Of a DNA stretch of 64,000 bases, positions 1-8,872 are shown one piece after another (position 1 is the first letter of the stretch; each line of letters opens with the position of its first letter). The DNA comes from Sphaerisporangium rubeum (GTDB lineage Bacteria > Actinomycetota > Actinomycetes > Streptosporangiales > Streptosporangiaceae). The stretch spans positions 1,178,001-1,242,000 of the forward strand of contig NZ_JACHIU010000001.1 in the NCBI RefSeq assembly GCF_014207705.1, read 5' to 3'. The translations under genes and the position numbers were made by a program. The notes below the pieces were generated by a model. The model was not told the origin of the DNA. It searched no databases and saw only the letters and a program-made list of their open reading frames with translations.

Positions 1-1553
1 ACCGGCTCGGCCGTGTCCGTCGGCACGTCGTCGACCGTGCGGCGCGGCCCGGTGAACCAGTGCTTGGCCGACAACGTCCACCACAACGCGATGCCGATCA
101 GCACCGCACCGACGGCGATCGGCGCGTAGTTCACCGACGTCCACGTGAAGTCCGCGTTGCCGGGCACGCCGGAGGGGCCGAGCGGCAGCACGAAGTAGAT
201 CGAGATGATCGCGATCTCGATCACCGCGATCCACCCGAGCACCTTGTACTTGCTTCCGAGCGTCCACGGCCCCGGCTTGAACGCGTCACCCATGCGCAGC
301 CGCAGCCAGATCGGGATGAGGAACGCCAGGTACAGTCCGATCACCGCGATCGACACCACCGCGAGGAACGCCACCGGCGTGGCGCTTCCCTCCGGCGCGT
401 ACAGCGCCGGCAGCGTGATCAGCAGCGCCACCGCGCACCCCGCGATGATCGCGTTGACCGGTGTGCGGTTCCTGTCCACCTTGGACCACAGCCGCCACCC
501 CGGCACCGCGCCGTCCCGCGAGAACGCGTACATCATGCGCGACATCGACGTGACACAGCTCATGCCGCAGAAGAACTGGCCGATCGTCGAGATGCCGAAG
601 ATCACCGTGGCGAGCCCCGGCGTCAGGGACGACGTGAAGATCGCGCCGACGAAGCCGAACTCCTTGTTCACCGCGTCCACGTCGGTCGCCGCGAACAGGA
701 ACGCCAGCAGCAGGATCCAGCCGCCGATCGCCGAGTAGAAGATCGACCGCCACAGCCCCTTGGCCGCGCTGGTCGCCGCGCCGTGCGTCTCCTCCGACAC
801 GTGCGCGCACGCGTCGAACCCGGTGATCGTGTACTGCGTCAGCAGGAACCCGAGCGGCAGCACGTACAGCCAGAACGTCGTGCCGGACGCGCCGTCCCCG
901 AACCCGGAGTTGTTGAACGTCTCGAACAGGAACCCGACGCTCTGGTGACTCGACGGCCCGAAGATCAGGATGGCCACGACGACCGCCGCGCCGAACACGT
1001 GCCACCACACCGAGACGTTCTGCAGGATCGAGATCAGCCGGTGACTGAAGATGTTGATCAGCGCGTGCAGGACCAGCACCACCGCGAACAGCAGGAACGT
1101 CTGCTTCAGCGCGTCACCCTGGGCCCAGGAGTCGCTGAACCGGCCGATCGTGATGTTGAGGAACGTCGCGCAACCGTAGTCCACCGAGGCGGTCACCGCG
1201 ATGAGACCGATGAGGTTGAGCCACCCCGTGAACCACCCGTGAATGGGCCTGCCGAGCTTGGCGGCCCACCAGTAGATGCCGCCGGCCGTCGGATACGCCG
1301 AGACCAGCTCCGACATGCAGAAGCCGATGATGAGGATGAACGCCGAGATCAGGGGCCAGCCGACCGAGATGGCCAGCGGACCGCCGTTGTTCCACGCCTG
1401 ACCGAAGGTCGTGAAACACCCGGCCAGGATGGAGATGATCGAGAAGGAGATCGCGAAATTGGAGAAGCCGCTCCAGGTACGGGAAAGCTCTTGTTTGTAC
1501 CCGAGTTCGGCGAGGCGTTGTGCGTCGTCGTCGAGGGAAGACTGCTGAGCCAT
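1..1553 (-). CDS. APC-family amino acid/amine permease (3' end cut by window edge)
   Basis: Integral membrane secondary transporter of the amino acid-polyamine-organocation family. It is read from an ATG at 1553, with AAGGAGA about 5 nt upstream, and stays open to the window edge (about 517 codons). The N-terminus (MAQQSSLDDDAQRLAELGYK) is soluble. A series of hydrophobic helices follows, beginning FSNFAISFSIISILAG and including the typical APC stretch ELVSAYPTAGGIYWWAAKLG in helix 2. The visible end (GPRRTVDDVPTDTAEP) looks like a hydrophilic C-terminal tail, so little is missing. The gene lies 83 bp downstream of a choline/ethanolamine-kinase-like gene on the same strand, which suggests a choline-, ethanolamine- or amino-acid-type substrate; that substrate is an inference. 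Confidence 0.85.
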   Translation of the reverse strand, partial: MAQQSSLDDDAQRLAELGYKQELSRTWSGFSNFAISFSIISILAGCFTTFGQAWNNGGPLAISVGWPLISAFILIIGFCMSELVSAYPTAGGIYWWAAKLGRPIHGWFTGWLNLIGLIAVTASVDYGCATFLNITIGRFSDSWAQGDALKQTFLLFAVVLVLHALINIFSHRLISILQNVSVWWHVFGAAVVVAILIFGPSSHQSVGFLFETFNNSGFGDGASGTTFWLYVLPLGFLLTQYTITGFDACAHVSEETHGAATSAAKGLWRSIFYSAIGGWILLLAFLFAATDVDAVNKEFGFVGAIFTSSLTPGLATVIFGISTIGQFFCGMSCVTSMSRMMYAFSRDGAVPGWRLWSKVDRNRTPVNAIIAGCAVALLITLPALYAPEGSATPVAFLAVVSIAVIGLYLAFLIPIWLRLRMGDAFKPGPWTLGSKYKVLGWIAVIEIAIISIYFVLPLGPSGVPGNADFTWTSVNYAPIAVGAVLIGIALWWTLSAKHWFTGPRRTVDDVPTDTAEP

Positions 1554-1636
1554 CAGCTCTCCTTGGCTGCACAGTTCGTGCCGGTGGTGCTAGGGGGTGA
1601 CGAGGTGGAAGTGGACATTACGCCTGTGCGGGGAGG

Positions 1637-2554
1637 TCAGCCACCCCGTACTCGGTCGATCAAGGTGCCGAGCCCCGGGTCCGACAGATCACGCACCGCC
1701 TGCGCGTACTTGTCGGCGGCCTCGGCGTCGTAGTCGAAGTCCGCGGCGGCGGCCTGCTCGGCGAGCAGACCGTGATGGACGCCGAACCACAGCGTCCACG
1801 TCAGGTTGGACATGGCCAGGTACAGCCGCACCCGCGCGGCCGGCCGTTCGTCCCCGTAGTAGGCACGGGTCAGCCGCGCCACCATGTCCGGGTCGTAGTC
1901 CGCCTCGGCGGCGATGTCGCCGAGCTCGAACGCCGGGTCGTTGTTCCCGGAGAGCTGGTAATCGACGATGCGCACCGCCGAGCCGTCGAAGATGAAGTTC
2001 TCCGGCAGCAGATCGTTGTGACACGGCACCGCGGCCGGCATGTGCCGCGAGAGCGCCGCCTCGATCTCGCCGACCAGCGGCAGCCAGTCCTCGTACCCCG
2101 CGGGGATGCTCAACCCGTGCGCACGGCAGGTCGCCAGCAGTTCCTCCTGCTTACGGAAGATCGAGAAGTCCGTCGCGAACGCCGGCCCCGCGTGCAACCG
2201 CCGGCACGCCGCCGCGATCCCCTCGGCCATCCCCGGATCCCGCACCGCGGCGGCGTCCAGCGTGACCCCGTCGATGTACTCCAGCAGCACCGCACCCGGC
2301 AGCCGCAGCAGCACATCCGCGCCGACCCCCGTCCCCGCCGCGCACACCGTGTTGGCGATCTCCAGATCGAGCGGTATCCCGAGCCCCGCCGCCGACACCC
2401 GCGGATCCAGCACCCGGAGCAGCCAGCGATCACCGGCGTCGCTCTCGACGCGCACGATGTGGTGGCTCAATCCCCCCTTGATCCGGGTATGGGACACCGG
2501 GCGGCCGGCCCAGGCGGCAACCAGCTCCAGGGCTGGAGCGAGCGCATCTGGCAC
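1637..2554 (-). CDS. choline/ethanolamine kinase-like phosphotransferase (APH fold)
   Basis: 305-aa predicted cytoplasmic ATP-dependent kinase of the aminoglycoside phosphotransferase/choline kinase superfamily. The catalytic loop CHNDLLPENF (about residues 176-185) supplies the HxD...N signature. The metal-binding segment follows as IVDYQLSG (about 196-203), where choline kinases usually have DYE. Start chosen at GTG 2554 because AAAGGAGG lies 6 nt upstream; the frame stays open further upstream but has no better site and would run into the divergent promoter. It probably forms an operon with the permease at 1-1553 and is divergent from the FAD oxidoreductase at 2627. The context fits uptake and processing of choline, ethanolamine or a methylated amine; the real substrate is unknown. 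Confidence 0.8.
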   Translation of the reverse strand: MPDALAPALELVAAWAGRPVSHTRIKGGLSHHIVRVESDAGDRWLLRVLDPRVSAAGLGIPLDLEIANTVCAAGTGVGADVLLRLPGAVLLEYIDGVTLDAAAVRDPGMAEGIAAACRRLHAGPAFATDFSIFRKQEELLATCRAHGLSIPAGYEDWLPLVGEIEAALSRHMPAAVPCHNDLLPENFIFDGSAVRIVDYQLSGNNDPAFELGDIAAEADYDPDMVARLTRAYYGDERPAARVRLYLAMSNLTWTLWFGVHHGLLAEQAAAADFDYDAEAADKYAQAVRDLSDPGLGTLIDRVRGG

Positions 2555-2567
2555 GCTGTGCCTCCTT

Positions 2568-2585
2568 TGGTCTACCTTCAGACCA
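2568..2585. promoter_or_regulatory. inverted repeat in divergent kinase/dehydrogenase promoter region
   Basis: TGGTCT-n6-AGACCA is a perfect 6-bp inverted repeat. It sits in the 72-bp gap between the kinase start (2554, minus) and the dehydrogenase start (2627, plus), immediately upstream of the kinase ribosome-binding site. Its TGGT...ACCA ends resemble GntR/FadR-type operators, and its position would let one regulator control both directions. No regulator gene is adjacent, so the cognate protein is unknown. Confidence 0.45.
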
Positions 2586-2626
2586 TTGATCCGATTTTCT
2601 GGGTGGCTTGTTACAGGGGAGTAGAA

Positions 2627-5125
2627 ATGATGCAACTTCCTGCCGAAGCCCAAGCCGTAGTGATCGGCGGCGGCGTGGCCGGCTGCTCCGTCGCCTACCA
2701 CCTGGCGCGGCTCGGCTGGACCGACATCGTCCTACTGGAACGCCACGACCTCACCGAAGGCACCACCTGGCACTCGGCCGGTTTCGTCGGCCAGCTCCGC
2801 TCCACCGTCACCCAGACCCGCATGATCATGTACTCCGCCGGTCTGTACCCCGAACTCGCCGACCTGACCGGCCTCGACCCCGGCTGGCACGGCGTAGGCG
2901 GCCTCCGCCTCGCCACCACCCCGGAACGCCACGAAGAACTCCTCCGCCAAGCAGGCGCCGCCGAGACCTACGGCCTCGACATGGAACTCCTGTCCGGCCC
3001 CGCCGCGCAGGAAATGCTCCCCCTGCTGAACGTCACCGACGTCCTGTCGGCCCTCTGGCTCCCCGGCGACGGCTGGCTCGACCCCGCCGGCCTGGTCCGA
3101 GCCCTCGCCGCAGGAGCCGAGAAACTAGGCGTCCAGATCATCACCGACGCCGAGGTCACCGGCATCGACGTCCACGAAGGCCAAGTGACCGCCGTCCGCG
3201 TAGGGGACCAGCTCATCCGCACCCCCACGGTCGTCAACACCGCAGGCGCCGCAGCCGGGAAAATCGGCCGTCTGGCCGGTGTGGACATCCCCATCGTCCC
3301 CATAAAACACCAGTACGTCGTCACCCCACCCTTCGGCGTCCCCGCGACCACCCCCACCGTCCGCGACCCCGACAACATCGTCTACTTCCGCGAGGAATCC
3401 GCCGGCATTCTGGTCGGCGGCTACATCCGCACCCCCCAGATCTGGGACACCCCCACCCCACTCACCACCCCCCGCACCCTCTTCCCCCCCGACATGCCGA
3501 AATTCGCCGAATCCTGGCAGTCGGCCACCCGCCGGATCCCAGACCTGACCACGGTGGTCCCCGACGGCGACACCCCCGAAGCCTTCGCCAAGGTCGTCCA
3601 CGGCCCGGAAGCCTTCACCCCGGACGGCGAGTTCCTCCTCGGAGAAACCCCGGTGACCGGCTTCTGGGTGGCGGCAGGCTTCTGCGTCCACGGCCTCGCC
3701 GCAGCAGGCGGCGTAGGCAAGGTAATGGCCGAGTGGATAGTGGACGGCACCCCCGAATACGACACCTTCGGCATGGACATCCGCCGCTTCCCCGCACACG
3801 CGAGCAGCCGGCGCTGGTCCCGCACCAAAGCCATCGACTCCTACAGCAAGTACTACGACATCATCTACCCCGGCGAAGAACGCACCGCGGCCAGACCCCT
3901 CCGCCGTTCCCCCGCCTGGCCCCGCCACCAGTCCCTAGGCGCCGCCTTTGGCGAAAAAGCCGGCTGGGAACGCGTCAACTGGTTCGACCTCCCCGCCACC
4001 CGCACCTCCGGCAACGCCACCGAACCCACCTCCGCCGACGGAGCCCCCGGCAACGTCACCTCCGCGAACGGATCCCCGCACCTCGGCGACACCTCCGACG
4101 GCGAACGCTTCCGTCCCGCCGGCTGGGCCGGAAAACACTGGTCCCCCGCCATCCGCGCCGAATGCCTCGCCACCCGAGACACCGCCGCGCTCTTCGACCA
4201 GACCTCCTTCGCCAAACTAGAGGTGACCGACCTCGCCACCCTCCAACACCTCTGCGCCGCCGACCTCGACCGCCCCGTAGGCACAATCGTCTACACCCAG
4301 ATGCTCAACGACCGAGGCGGCATAGAAGCCGACGTCACGGTGACCCGCCTCGCCCCCGACCGCTTCCGCATAATCACCGGCACAGCCTTCGGCGTCCACG
4401 ACGCCACCTGGCTACGCACCCACGGCCTCGACGTCCAGGACGTCACCTCCGCCTACGCCTGCTACTGCCTGTGGGGCCCCAACTCGTTGTCCATCCTCAG
4501 CGACCTCACCGAGGACGACCTCACCTTCCCCTACATGCAGGCCAGAGAGATCACCGTAGGCAACATCCCCGTCCTGGCCCAAAGAGTCACCTTCACCGGC
4601 GAATTCGGCTGGGAACTCTACTGCCCCACCGAATACGCTCTGACCCTCTGGGACACCCTGACAGAAGCCGGCACCCCCAAAGGCCTCCGCCCCGCCGGCT
4701 ACCGAGCCCTCGACTCCCTCCGCCTCGAAAAGGCCTACCGAATCTGGGGCTCCGACATAACCCCAGAAACCACCCCCCACGAAGCCGGCCTCACCTTCGC
4801 CCTCTCCAGAACCAAGAACTACCTGGGCCGCCAAGCCCTCACCCCCCCAACCAAAACCCTCCACTGCCTCGTCCTCGCAGACCCCACCCAAATCTGCCTA
4901 GGCGGCGAACCCGTAAGAGTCGCCGGCCACCCCACCTCAAGAGTGACCAGCGGCGGCTACGGCCACCGAGTAGACAAGTCCATCGCCTACGCCTACCTCC
5001 CCACGACAGCCCCAGAAGCCCTCGTCGAAGTAGGCGTAACCGGCACCTGGATCCCCGCCACCATCACCAAAACCCCCCCGTACGACCCCACCAACTCCCG
5101 CATCCGCCACCTCCCCAGCATGTAG
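2627..5125 (+). CDS. dimethylglycine/sarcosine dehydrogenase-like FAD oxidoreductase with C-terminal GcvT domain
   Basis: 832-aa two-domain flavoprotein of the GcvT/DMGDH family. These enzymes oxidatively demethylate N-methyl glycines and pass the one-carbon unit to tetrahydrofolate. The N-terminus has a Rossmann motif, VIGGGVAGCSVAYHLA (about residues 12-27). TTWHSAG follows, with His49 in the place where DMGDH and SARDH attach FAD covalently. A DAO-type oxidase domain follows, then an Ala/Thr/Ser/Pro-rich insertion near residue 460 (TEPTSADGAPGNVTSANG). The C-terminal half is an aminomethyltransferase domain (GEFGWELY, RLEKAYRIWGSD). Two adjacent ATG codons occur; 2627 was used, with AGGGGAG upstream. 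It is divergent from a kinase and permease, consistent with a methylamine catabolic locus. Confidence 0.85.
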   Translation: MMQLPAEAQAVVIGGGVAGCSVAYHLARLGWTDIVLLERHDLTEGTTWHSAGFVGQLRSTVTQTRMIMYSAGLYPELADLTGLDPGWHGVGGLRLATTPERHEELLRQAGAAETYGLDMELLSGPAAQEMLPLLNVTDVLSALWLPGDGWLDPAGLVRALAAGAEKLGVQIITDAEVTGIDVHEGQVTAVRVGDQLIRTPTVVNTAGAAAGKIGRLAGVDIPIVPIKHQYVVTPPFGVPATTPTVRDPDNIVYFREESAGILVGGYIRTPQIWDTPTPLTTPRTLFPPDMPKFAESWQSATRRIPDLTTVVPDGDTPEAFAKVVHGPEAFTPDGEFLLGETPVTGFWVAAGFCVHGLAAAGGVGKVMAEWIVDGTPEYDTFGMDIRRFPAHASSRRWSRTKAIDSYSKYYDIIYPGEERTAARPLRRSPAWPRHQSLGAAFGEKAGWERVNWFDLPATRTSGNATEPTSADGAPGNVTSANGSPHLGDTSDGERFRPAGWAGKHWSPAIRAECLATRDTAALFDQTSFAKLEVTDLATLQHLCAADLDRPVGTIVYTQMLNDRGGIEADVTVTRLAPDRFRIITGTAFGVHDATWLRTHGLDVQDVTSAYACYCLWGPNSLSILSDLTEDDLTFPYMQAREITVGNIPVLAQRVTFTGEFGWELYCPTEYALTLWDTLTEAGTPKGLRPAGYRALDSLRLEKAYRIWGSDITPETTPHEAGLTFALSRTKNYLGRQALTPPTKTLHCLVLADPTQICLGGEPVRVAGHPTSRVTSGGYGHRVDKSIAYAYLPTTAPEALVEVGVTGTWIPATITKTPPYDPTNSRIRHLPSM

Positions 5126-5208
5126 CGGCCAGCCAAATCGGCATTTATGGAAGTAGCAGCACCGTCCCCGAAATGGAGCCTTCGGCGCTGTTTTATTTAA
5201 GGCGACCC

Positions 5209-5649
5209 TCACCTCACTCCCTGAGGTCCGTCGCGCAAGCAGTCCGCCGTCCGTATCTCGAACCACACCGTTCGTCCATTGGTGTGCTGTCCCCATCCCC
5301 ACGCCGAGGACAACTCCTGGACCATCCACAGTCCTCTGCCGCCTTCGTCGAACAGCCCGGACCGTTCCGGAATCCTCGGAACGCTGTCCGGCGACCCCTC
5401 ATCGGTCACCTCGACCCGCACGGTCTCCCCGTCGTCGTACACGCACAGCGTCACCACTCCACCCGGCCTCCGTCCCGACTCCGAGTGCCGAACCGCATTC
5501 GTGAAGACCTCGCTGACCAGGGTCTCGACGTCGTCCACATCCTTCCGTCCAGCCCGGTACAGCACCGACCGCACGTACATCCGGGCCACCTTGACCCAAC
5601 TGCTCCGTCCTTGAAGATCGATCTTGCCGAGAAGATTCATGCCCCTCAC
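5209..5649 (-). CDS. single-domain ATP-binding protein (RsbW/HATPase_c_2 anti-sigma-like), WhiJ-module ATPase
   Basis: 146-aa GHKL-type ATP-binding domain with no other domain. The N-box is LVSEVFTNAVRHS, the G1-type motif is VEVTDEGSPD, and the G2 region is GGRGLWMVQELSSAWG. Such proteins (AbaA-like or RsbW-like) are very common in streptomycete-type actinobacteria beside XRE-DUF5753 and DUF397 genes, and this copy is divergent from exactly that pair (5972-6945). By family it may be an anti-sigma kinase, but the partner is unknown. The start is uncertain: GTG 5649 (used) or ATG 5640, each with an imperfect Shine-Dalgarno (GGAAGGG / GAGGGG). Confidence 0.8.
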   Translation of the reverse strand: MRGMNLLGKIDLQGRSSWVKVARMYVRSVLYRAGRKDVDDVETLVSEVFTNAVRHSESGRRPGGVVTLCVYDDGETVRVEVTDEGSPDSVPRIPERSGLFDEGGRGLWMVQELSSAWGWGQHTNGRTVWFEIRTADCLRDGPQGVR

Positions 5650-5971
5650 GACCCTTCCCGGAGTCGGGACGCCTTGCCGGCTCCGGTACTGATCAGGTCA
5701 GTTCCATGCCATTCCCAGCCTCTCGATGAATTGCCCAGATCGGGCTGATTGTTCCGGTAAAGCGAGGAAGGGGACTCAGGGGTCTGTAGTTCCCATCGGA
5801 ACCAAATCGAGGAGTGGCTGCACCCCCGCCGTCGGCTCTCTATGACATTCGGCATGCCTCAAACATCCCGCGAGCGAGTCCAGATTTCACGGTCAACAGG
5901 TCGTCAAGCGAGACCGAATCATGCTTCTATGGAGTTATCAGTTCCGGTCCCACGCCTGAATTGGACTGAGA
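5650..5971. other. 322-bp divergent intergenic region
   Basis: Gene-free gap between the ATPase (minus) and the XRE regulator (plus). It is visibly AT-richer than the flanking genes and must hold both promoters. I see no convincing -35/-10 pair, no long inverted repeat and no conserved small ORF. Confidence 0.5.
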
Positions 5972-6781
5972 ATGACTACTCCACCAGATCCCCCTGCCGC
6001 ACAATTCGGGCAAGAGGTAAGAAAATATCGCCGTTGTCACGGTCTCAGCCAAGAAGCCCTCGCGGCGAAGCTGCAGATCACCCAGGGACACCTGTCCAAG
6101 ATCGAATTAGGTGCCAGAAACCCCCACCGCGAGATCGCCGGAAAACTCGACACCGTGTTCACCCTCGACGGCCACTTCCTGACCCGCTACCTGTCCCTCT
6201 TCGAGAGCCGGCGAGGAGTCGCGGAGTGGTTCCTGAAGTACCTCGACCTGGAACCCAAGGCATCGATCATCAGGTCCTACGATCTAGCGATCATCCCAGG
6301 CTTCTTCCAGACGGCCGACTACGCGAGAGTCATCTTCCAAGGCGGCATGGTCAAGCCGTCCGAAGTGGAAGCCCGCGTCAACTCCCGCCTCGCACGTCGC
6401 ACGATCCTCGACTCCGACGACCCCCCGTCCGTGTTCGCCGTCCTGGACGCGTCCTCACTCCACCGCGAGATAGGCTCCCGCGAAATCATGATCGACCAAC
6501 TGGCGTTCCTGCTCGACATGATGGAGCACTCCACCGTGAGTATCCAGGTCGTCCCCCTCACGGGTGTACGTACCACCGTTGGCGTCAGCTCGGGCTTCAT
6601 CATCATCGAGGTAGACGAAACCCGATATGTCTCCATCGAGGCCGCTGGCCTGTCTAGCATTACAGCAGATCCGAGAACGGTCGACCGGACGATGATGTTC
6701 TTCGACCACCTGCGGAGCGAAAGCCTGCCAACAACTCAGAGCCGGAAGGTGATCGAGGAGCAATGGAAGACTCTACGCTGA
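5972..6781 (+). CDS. XRE-family regulator with DUF5753 (WhiJ-like)
   Basis: 269-aa DNA-binding regulator. The N-terminal helix-turn-helix lies around residues 14-65 (CHGLSQEALAAKLQITQGHL...IELGARNP). The remainder is a DUF5753 domain with the family's typical blocks: SIIRSYDLAIIPGFFQTADYA, RLARR, and VQVVPL-like IQVVPLTGV. In Streptomyces, WhiJ-type proteins pair with a DUF397 protein and influence development and antibiotic production. Here the DUF397 gene overlaps the 3' end (6763) in another frame, so the two are translationally coupled. Start ATG 5972 follows GGACTGAGA. Target genes cannot be predicted from the sequence. Confidence 0.88.
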   Translation: MTTPPDPPAAQFGQEVRKYRRCHGLSQEALAAKLQITQGHLSKIELGARNPHREIAGKLDTVFTLDGHFLTRYLSLFESRRGVAEWFLKYLDLEPKASIIRSYDLAIIPGFFQTADYARVIFQGGMVKPSEVEARVNSRLARRTILDSDDPPSVFAVLDASSLHREIGSREIMIDQLAFLLDMMEHSTVSIQVVPLTGVRTTVGVSSGFIIIEVDETRYVSIEAAGLSSITADPRTVDRTMMFFDHLRSESLPTTQSRKVIEEQWKTLR

Positions 6782-6945
6782 TGTTCCGCAAGTCGAGCTA
6801 CTCGGCACAGGAAGGCCAGTGCGTGGAGGTCGCGATCCTTCCCGATCGCATCGCGATCCGCGACAGCAAGAACCCAACCGGCCCGGCCTTGGTGTTCCCT
6901 GCCACCGACTGGATGCTCTTCTTGGATACGCTGAGGACTGTCTGA
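6763..6945 (+). CDS. DUF397 protein (BldB/WhiJ-partner family)
   Basis: 60-aa protein. Its 5' end overlaps the upstream XRE gene by 19 bp. It shows the DUF397 pattern: FRKSSYSAQEGQCVEVAI, then IAIRDSKNPTGPALVF, then a W-rich tail (TDWMLFLDTLR). The full domain is about 55 residues, so the protein is complete. DUF397 proteins are thought to act with the adjacent WhiJ-like regulator; this is known of the family and not shown here. The GAGGAGCA before the ATG lies inside the end of the XRE gene. Confidence 0.88.
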   Translation: MEDSTLMFRKSSYSAQEGQCVEVAILPDRIAIRDSKNPTGPALVFPATDWMLFLDTLRTV

Positions 6946-7013
6946 ATTGTGGGAGATCATTAGGCCTCGATTTCTAATATGAGTCTCACGTGACAATTCT
7001 TGTCTCGTGCTGG

Positions 7014-7043
7014 AATCCTGCTCGCCGTGCTACAGGCAGGATT
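7014..7043 (+). promoter_or_regulatory. stem-loop in the leader of the cold-shock-domain gene
   Basis: AATCCTGC (7014-7021) and GCAGGATT (7036-7043) form a perfect 8-bp stem with a 14-nt loop, ending 34 nt before the ATG at 7078. It may be an mRNA leader hairpin or a protein-binding dyad. No U-tract follows, so it does not look like a terminator. Confidence 0.3.
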
Positions 7044-7077
7044 GTTAGTTCGCTGTATTAAGAGCGGAGAGGTCTGG

Positions 7078-7902
7078 ATGGCCAAAGGAACTGTGAAGTG
7101 GTTTAACCCGGATAAGGGTTATGGCTTCATTACGGTAGACGGTGGCAAAGATGTGTTCGTCCATTACTCGGCAATCCTAAAGGAAGGATACCGATCTCTC
7201 GAACCAGGGCAGCGCGTCGAATTCAACATATCAGTTGGGGAAAGTGGGCCGCAGGCCGAGGAAGTTCAGCTTGTGGCTGCAGTTGGAACTCGGGAATCTG
7301 AAATCCAAGGCGCGCATTCTGGACGGCCACCTGTGGATAGGTCTACTTATAGACCTCTGCCGCCGAAGCCGAGATCATTTGTCGGCGAAGTGACCGTCTC
7401 GATCTATCTTGAAAATGAAGCGGCCTCGTTGGAGGTGGAGACCGCAGTTAGAGAGGTGCTTAAGGAGGCAGGTCTTAAGGTCGAGATCGACTATCCACCT
7501 GTACTCGGATCGTGGTTTAAGCGGATGATAGCTCGCGCTAATGATGAGGTCGCGGAGGCGGGCCTTGAGGGGGTTGTTAATAAGGCTGCGCGTGCAGTCG
7601 AGCTCGACCAGTTGCAGCGTCGCCAAGCGGAAATTAACGAGACCAATCTAAATGCTGTCGCCAACCTGATCGAGAAGTTAGAGAAGACGTCGGCGGCGGT
7701 TATTCAGATTGGGTCGATCTTGATTGTTAAGACCGAATCAGAACTTAGAATTCGAGAGTTGACTCTGGTAGAGCTACAATATCTGGAGTCCAACCCGATT
7801 CTCAGGAAAGATCCAGCTGCGGCTGCTGCGGCGTTTGGAGTCCGAGAAGAGGCAAGAGAGTTCAGAGAGACACCTTCAAGTCGCGTACTGGGAAGTGAAT
7901 AG
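7078..7902 (+). CDS. cold-shock domain fused to a ~200-aa C-terminal domain of unknown function
   Basis: 274 aa. Residues 1-66 are a classical cold-shock OB fold with RNP1 (KGYGFITV) and RNP2 (VFVHYSAI). Ordinary Csp proteins end there, but this one continues. After a Pro-rich linker ([16 protein letters not shown]) comes a domain starting [20 protein letters not shown], with [14 protein letters not shown] and later an [13 protein letters not shown] segment. I recall the PPVxGSWFRRM and GxxLLVK blocks from uncharacterised actinobacterial proteins but cannot name the family. Start ATG 7078 follows GGAGAGG. Codons are much less GC-biased than in neighbours (many TTA/GAT/ATT/AAT-type codons), suggesting transfer. 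It may be an RNA-binding effector or sensor; the function is unknown. Confidence 0.75.
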   Translation: MAKGTVKWFNPDKGYGFITVDGGKDVFVHYSAILKEGYRSLEPGQRVEFNISVGESGPQAEEVQLVAAVGTRESEIQGAHSGRPPVDRSTYRPLPPKPRSFVGEVTVSIYLENEAASLEVETAVREVLKEAGLKVEIDYPPVLGSWFKRMIARANDEVAEAGLEGVVNKAARAVELDQLQRRQAEINETNLNAVANLIEKLEKTSAAVIQIGSILIVKTESELRIRELTLVELQYLESNPILRKDPAAAAAAFGVREEAREFRETPSSRVLGSE

Positions 7903-8271
7903 CGCCTTTGCATGTAGTACCCGGGTTCACTGCACCGACGTGTGGCCTCCAGTTCGGGAGAGTTCTTTCTGGACGCTGTAAACACCGGGGAGCTCGCCGA
8001 CTGCGCGTTTAACACGGTCGACCGGCTTTCGGGGGTTCACGCCAGGTGTGCATGACTCCGGTACCTGCGTGTGATGGTTTGTGTTGTCCTGCGACCGGGT
8101 GGCTGGCCGTCGCCCCGGTGAGAGGCGTATACCATGGTTCCCGGCTCTCTGCTGCGGATCTTCTCGAAGGTCTCGGCGCTGGACTCTCTTTGCAGGCGAA
8201 CCGGACGACTCCACCCAACATGCACATCCTCCTTGATCTCACGTCATCATGAGGTGAACTGACGCGACAGC
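7903..8271. other. 369-bp intergenic region
   Basis: Between the cold-shock fusion gene and the Cys-rich hypothetical gene. Short open frames exist on both strands but none has a ribosome-binding site plus recognisable sequence. I see no tRNA, terminator or convincing operator here. Confidence 0.4.
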
Positions 8272-8802
8272 GTGCTGGCGAAGCTTGACCGCCCGAACCA
8301 TCGTTTCCCGGTACTGATGACCAGGTACGCAAAGCCCGCAGCTTCATCCCCCAACTATCTCCTCGTCCACCCGGAAGCCGAACTGATCGTCGGCGTACTC
8401 GCCCCCAACGCTGTACGGGAACTTCCCTCGGAGCACTTGCGTAACTCACTGCCAAGCATCGTGTGGATTGTCAATAATGTCCGGGTGGCAGAAACGCGTT
8501 GCGAACGGTGTGATCTGAAAGTCGGCTTGGGGTGCTCCTGCTCTGGTGTACAGGTGAGGAGGTTCGTCCCCTCTGAGATCCTGATCTCGCCTAAGCGGTA
8601 CGCGCACTTGCCTAACGGGTGTAATCACACCGCGACACCGGACATCATGGAGAGCGATTGGGGGGCGATTCGCCAACCTCGTCCAGGCTTATGGACCAGT
8701 ATCAGTCCAGGTAGTCCTGCATGGGCCGAGAGCGGCAACCTGGGCCGATACGCCGAGCGACGGTGCGAAGACTGCAACGGCGCATTTCCCGGCGCCAACT
8801 GA
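8272..8802 (+). CDS. hypothetical Cys/His-rich protein (possible zinc binder)
   Basis: 176-aa open frame not recognised as a named family. The central CERCDLKVGLGCSCSG and the C-terminal CEDCN provide CxxC-type clusters. HLPNGCNHTATPD adds further Cys/His, suggesting metal binding. The N-terminal part contains YLLVHPEAELIVGVLAPNAVREL. Third codon positions are moderately GC-biased and the Cys spacing looks constrained, so I consider it a real gene. The start is uncertain: GTG 8272 has only a distant GAGGTGA, and ATG 8317 has none. No operon partner is obvious; the pfkB-like gene converges from the right. Confidence 0.55.
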   Translation: MLAKLDRPNHRFPVLMTRYAKPAASSPNYLLVHPEAELIVGVLAPNAVRELPSEHLRNSLPSIVWIVNNVRVAETRCERCDLKVGLGCSCSGVQVRRFVPSEILISPKRYAHLPNGCNHTATPDIMESDWGAIRQPRPGLWTSISPGSPAWAESGNLGRYAERRCEDCNGAFPGAN

Positions 8803-8872
8803 CGCAGGGGCATGTGGGTACCTGACGGGGTCCGTCCTTTTGCGAGCCGTCGCGGGATTTGAGGGGTACAGA

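Noticed and set aside
2608-5748. 1046-codon Arg/Pro-rich open frame on plus strand
   Set aside because: It is a frame-shifted shadow of the dehydrogenase gene, created by GC-rich codons; it has no domain and continues into unrelated DNA.
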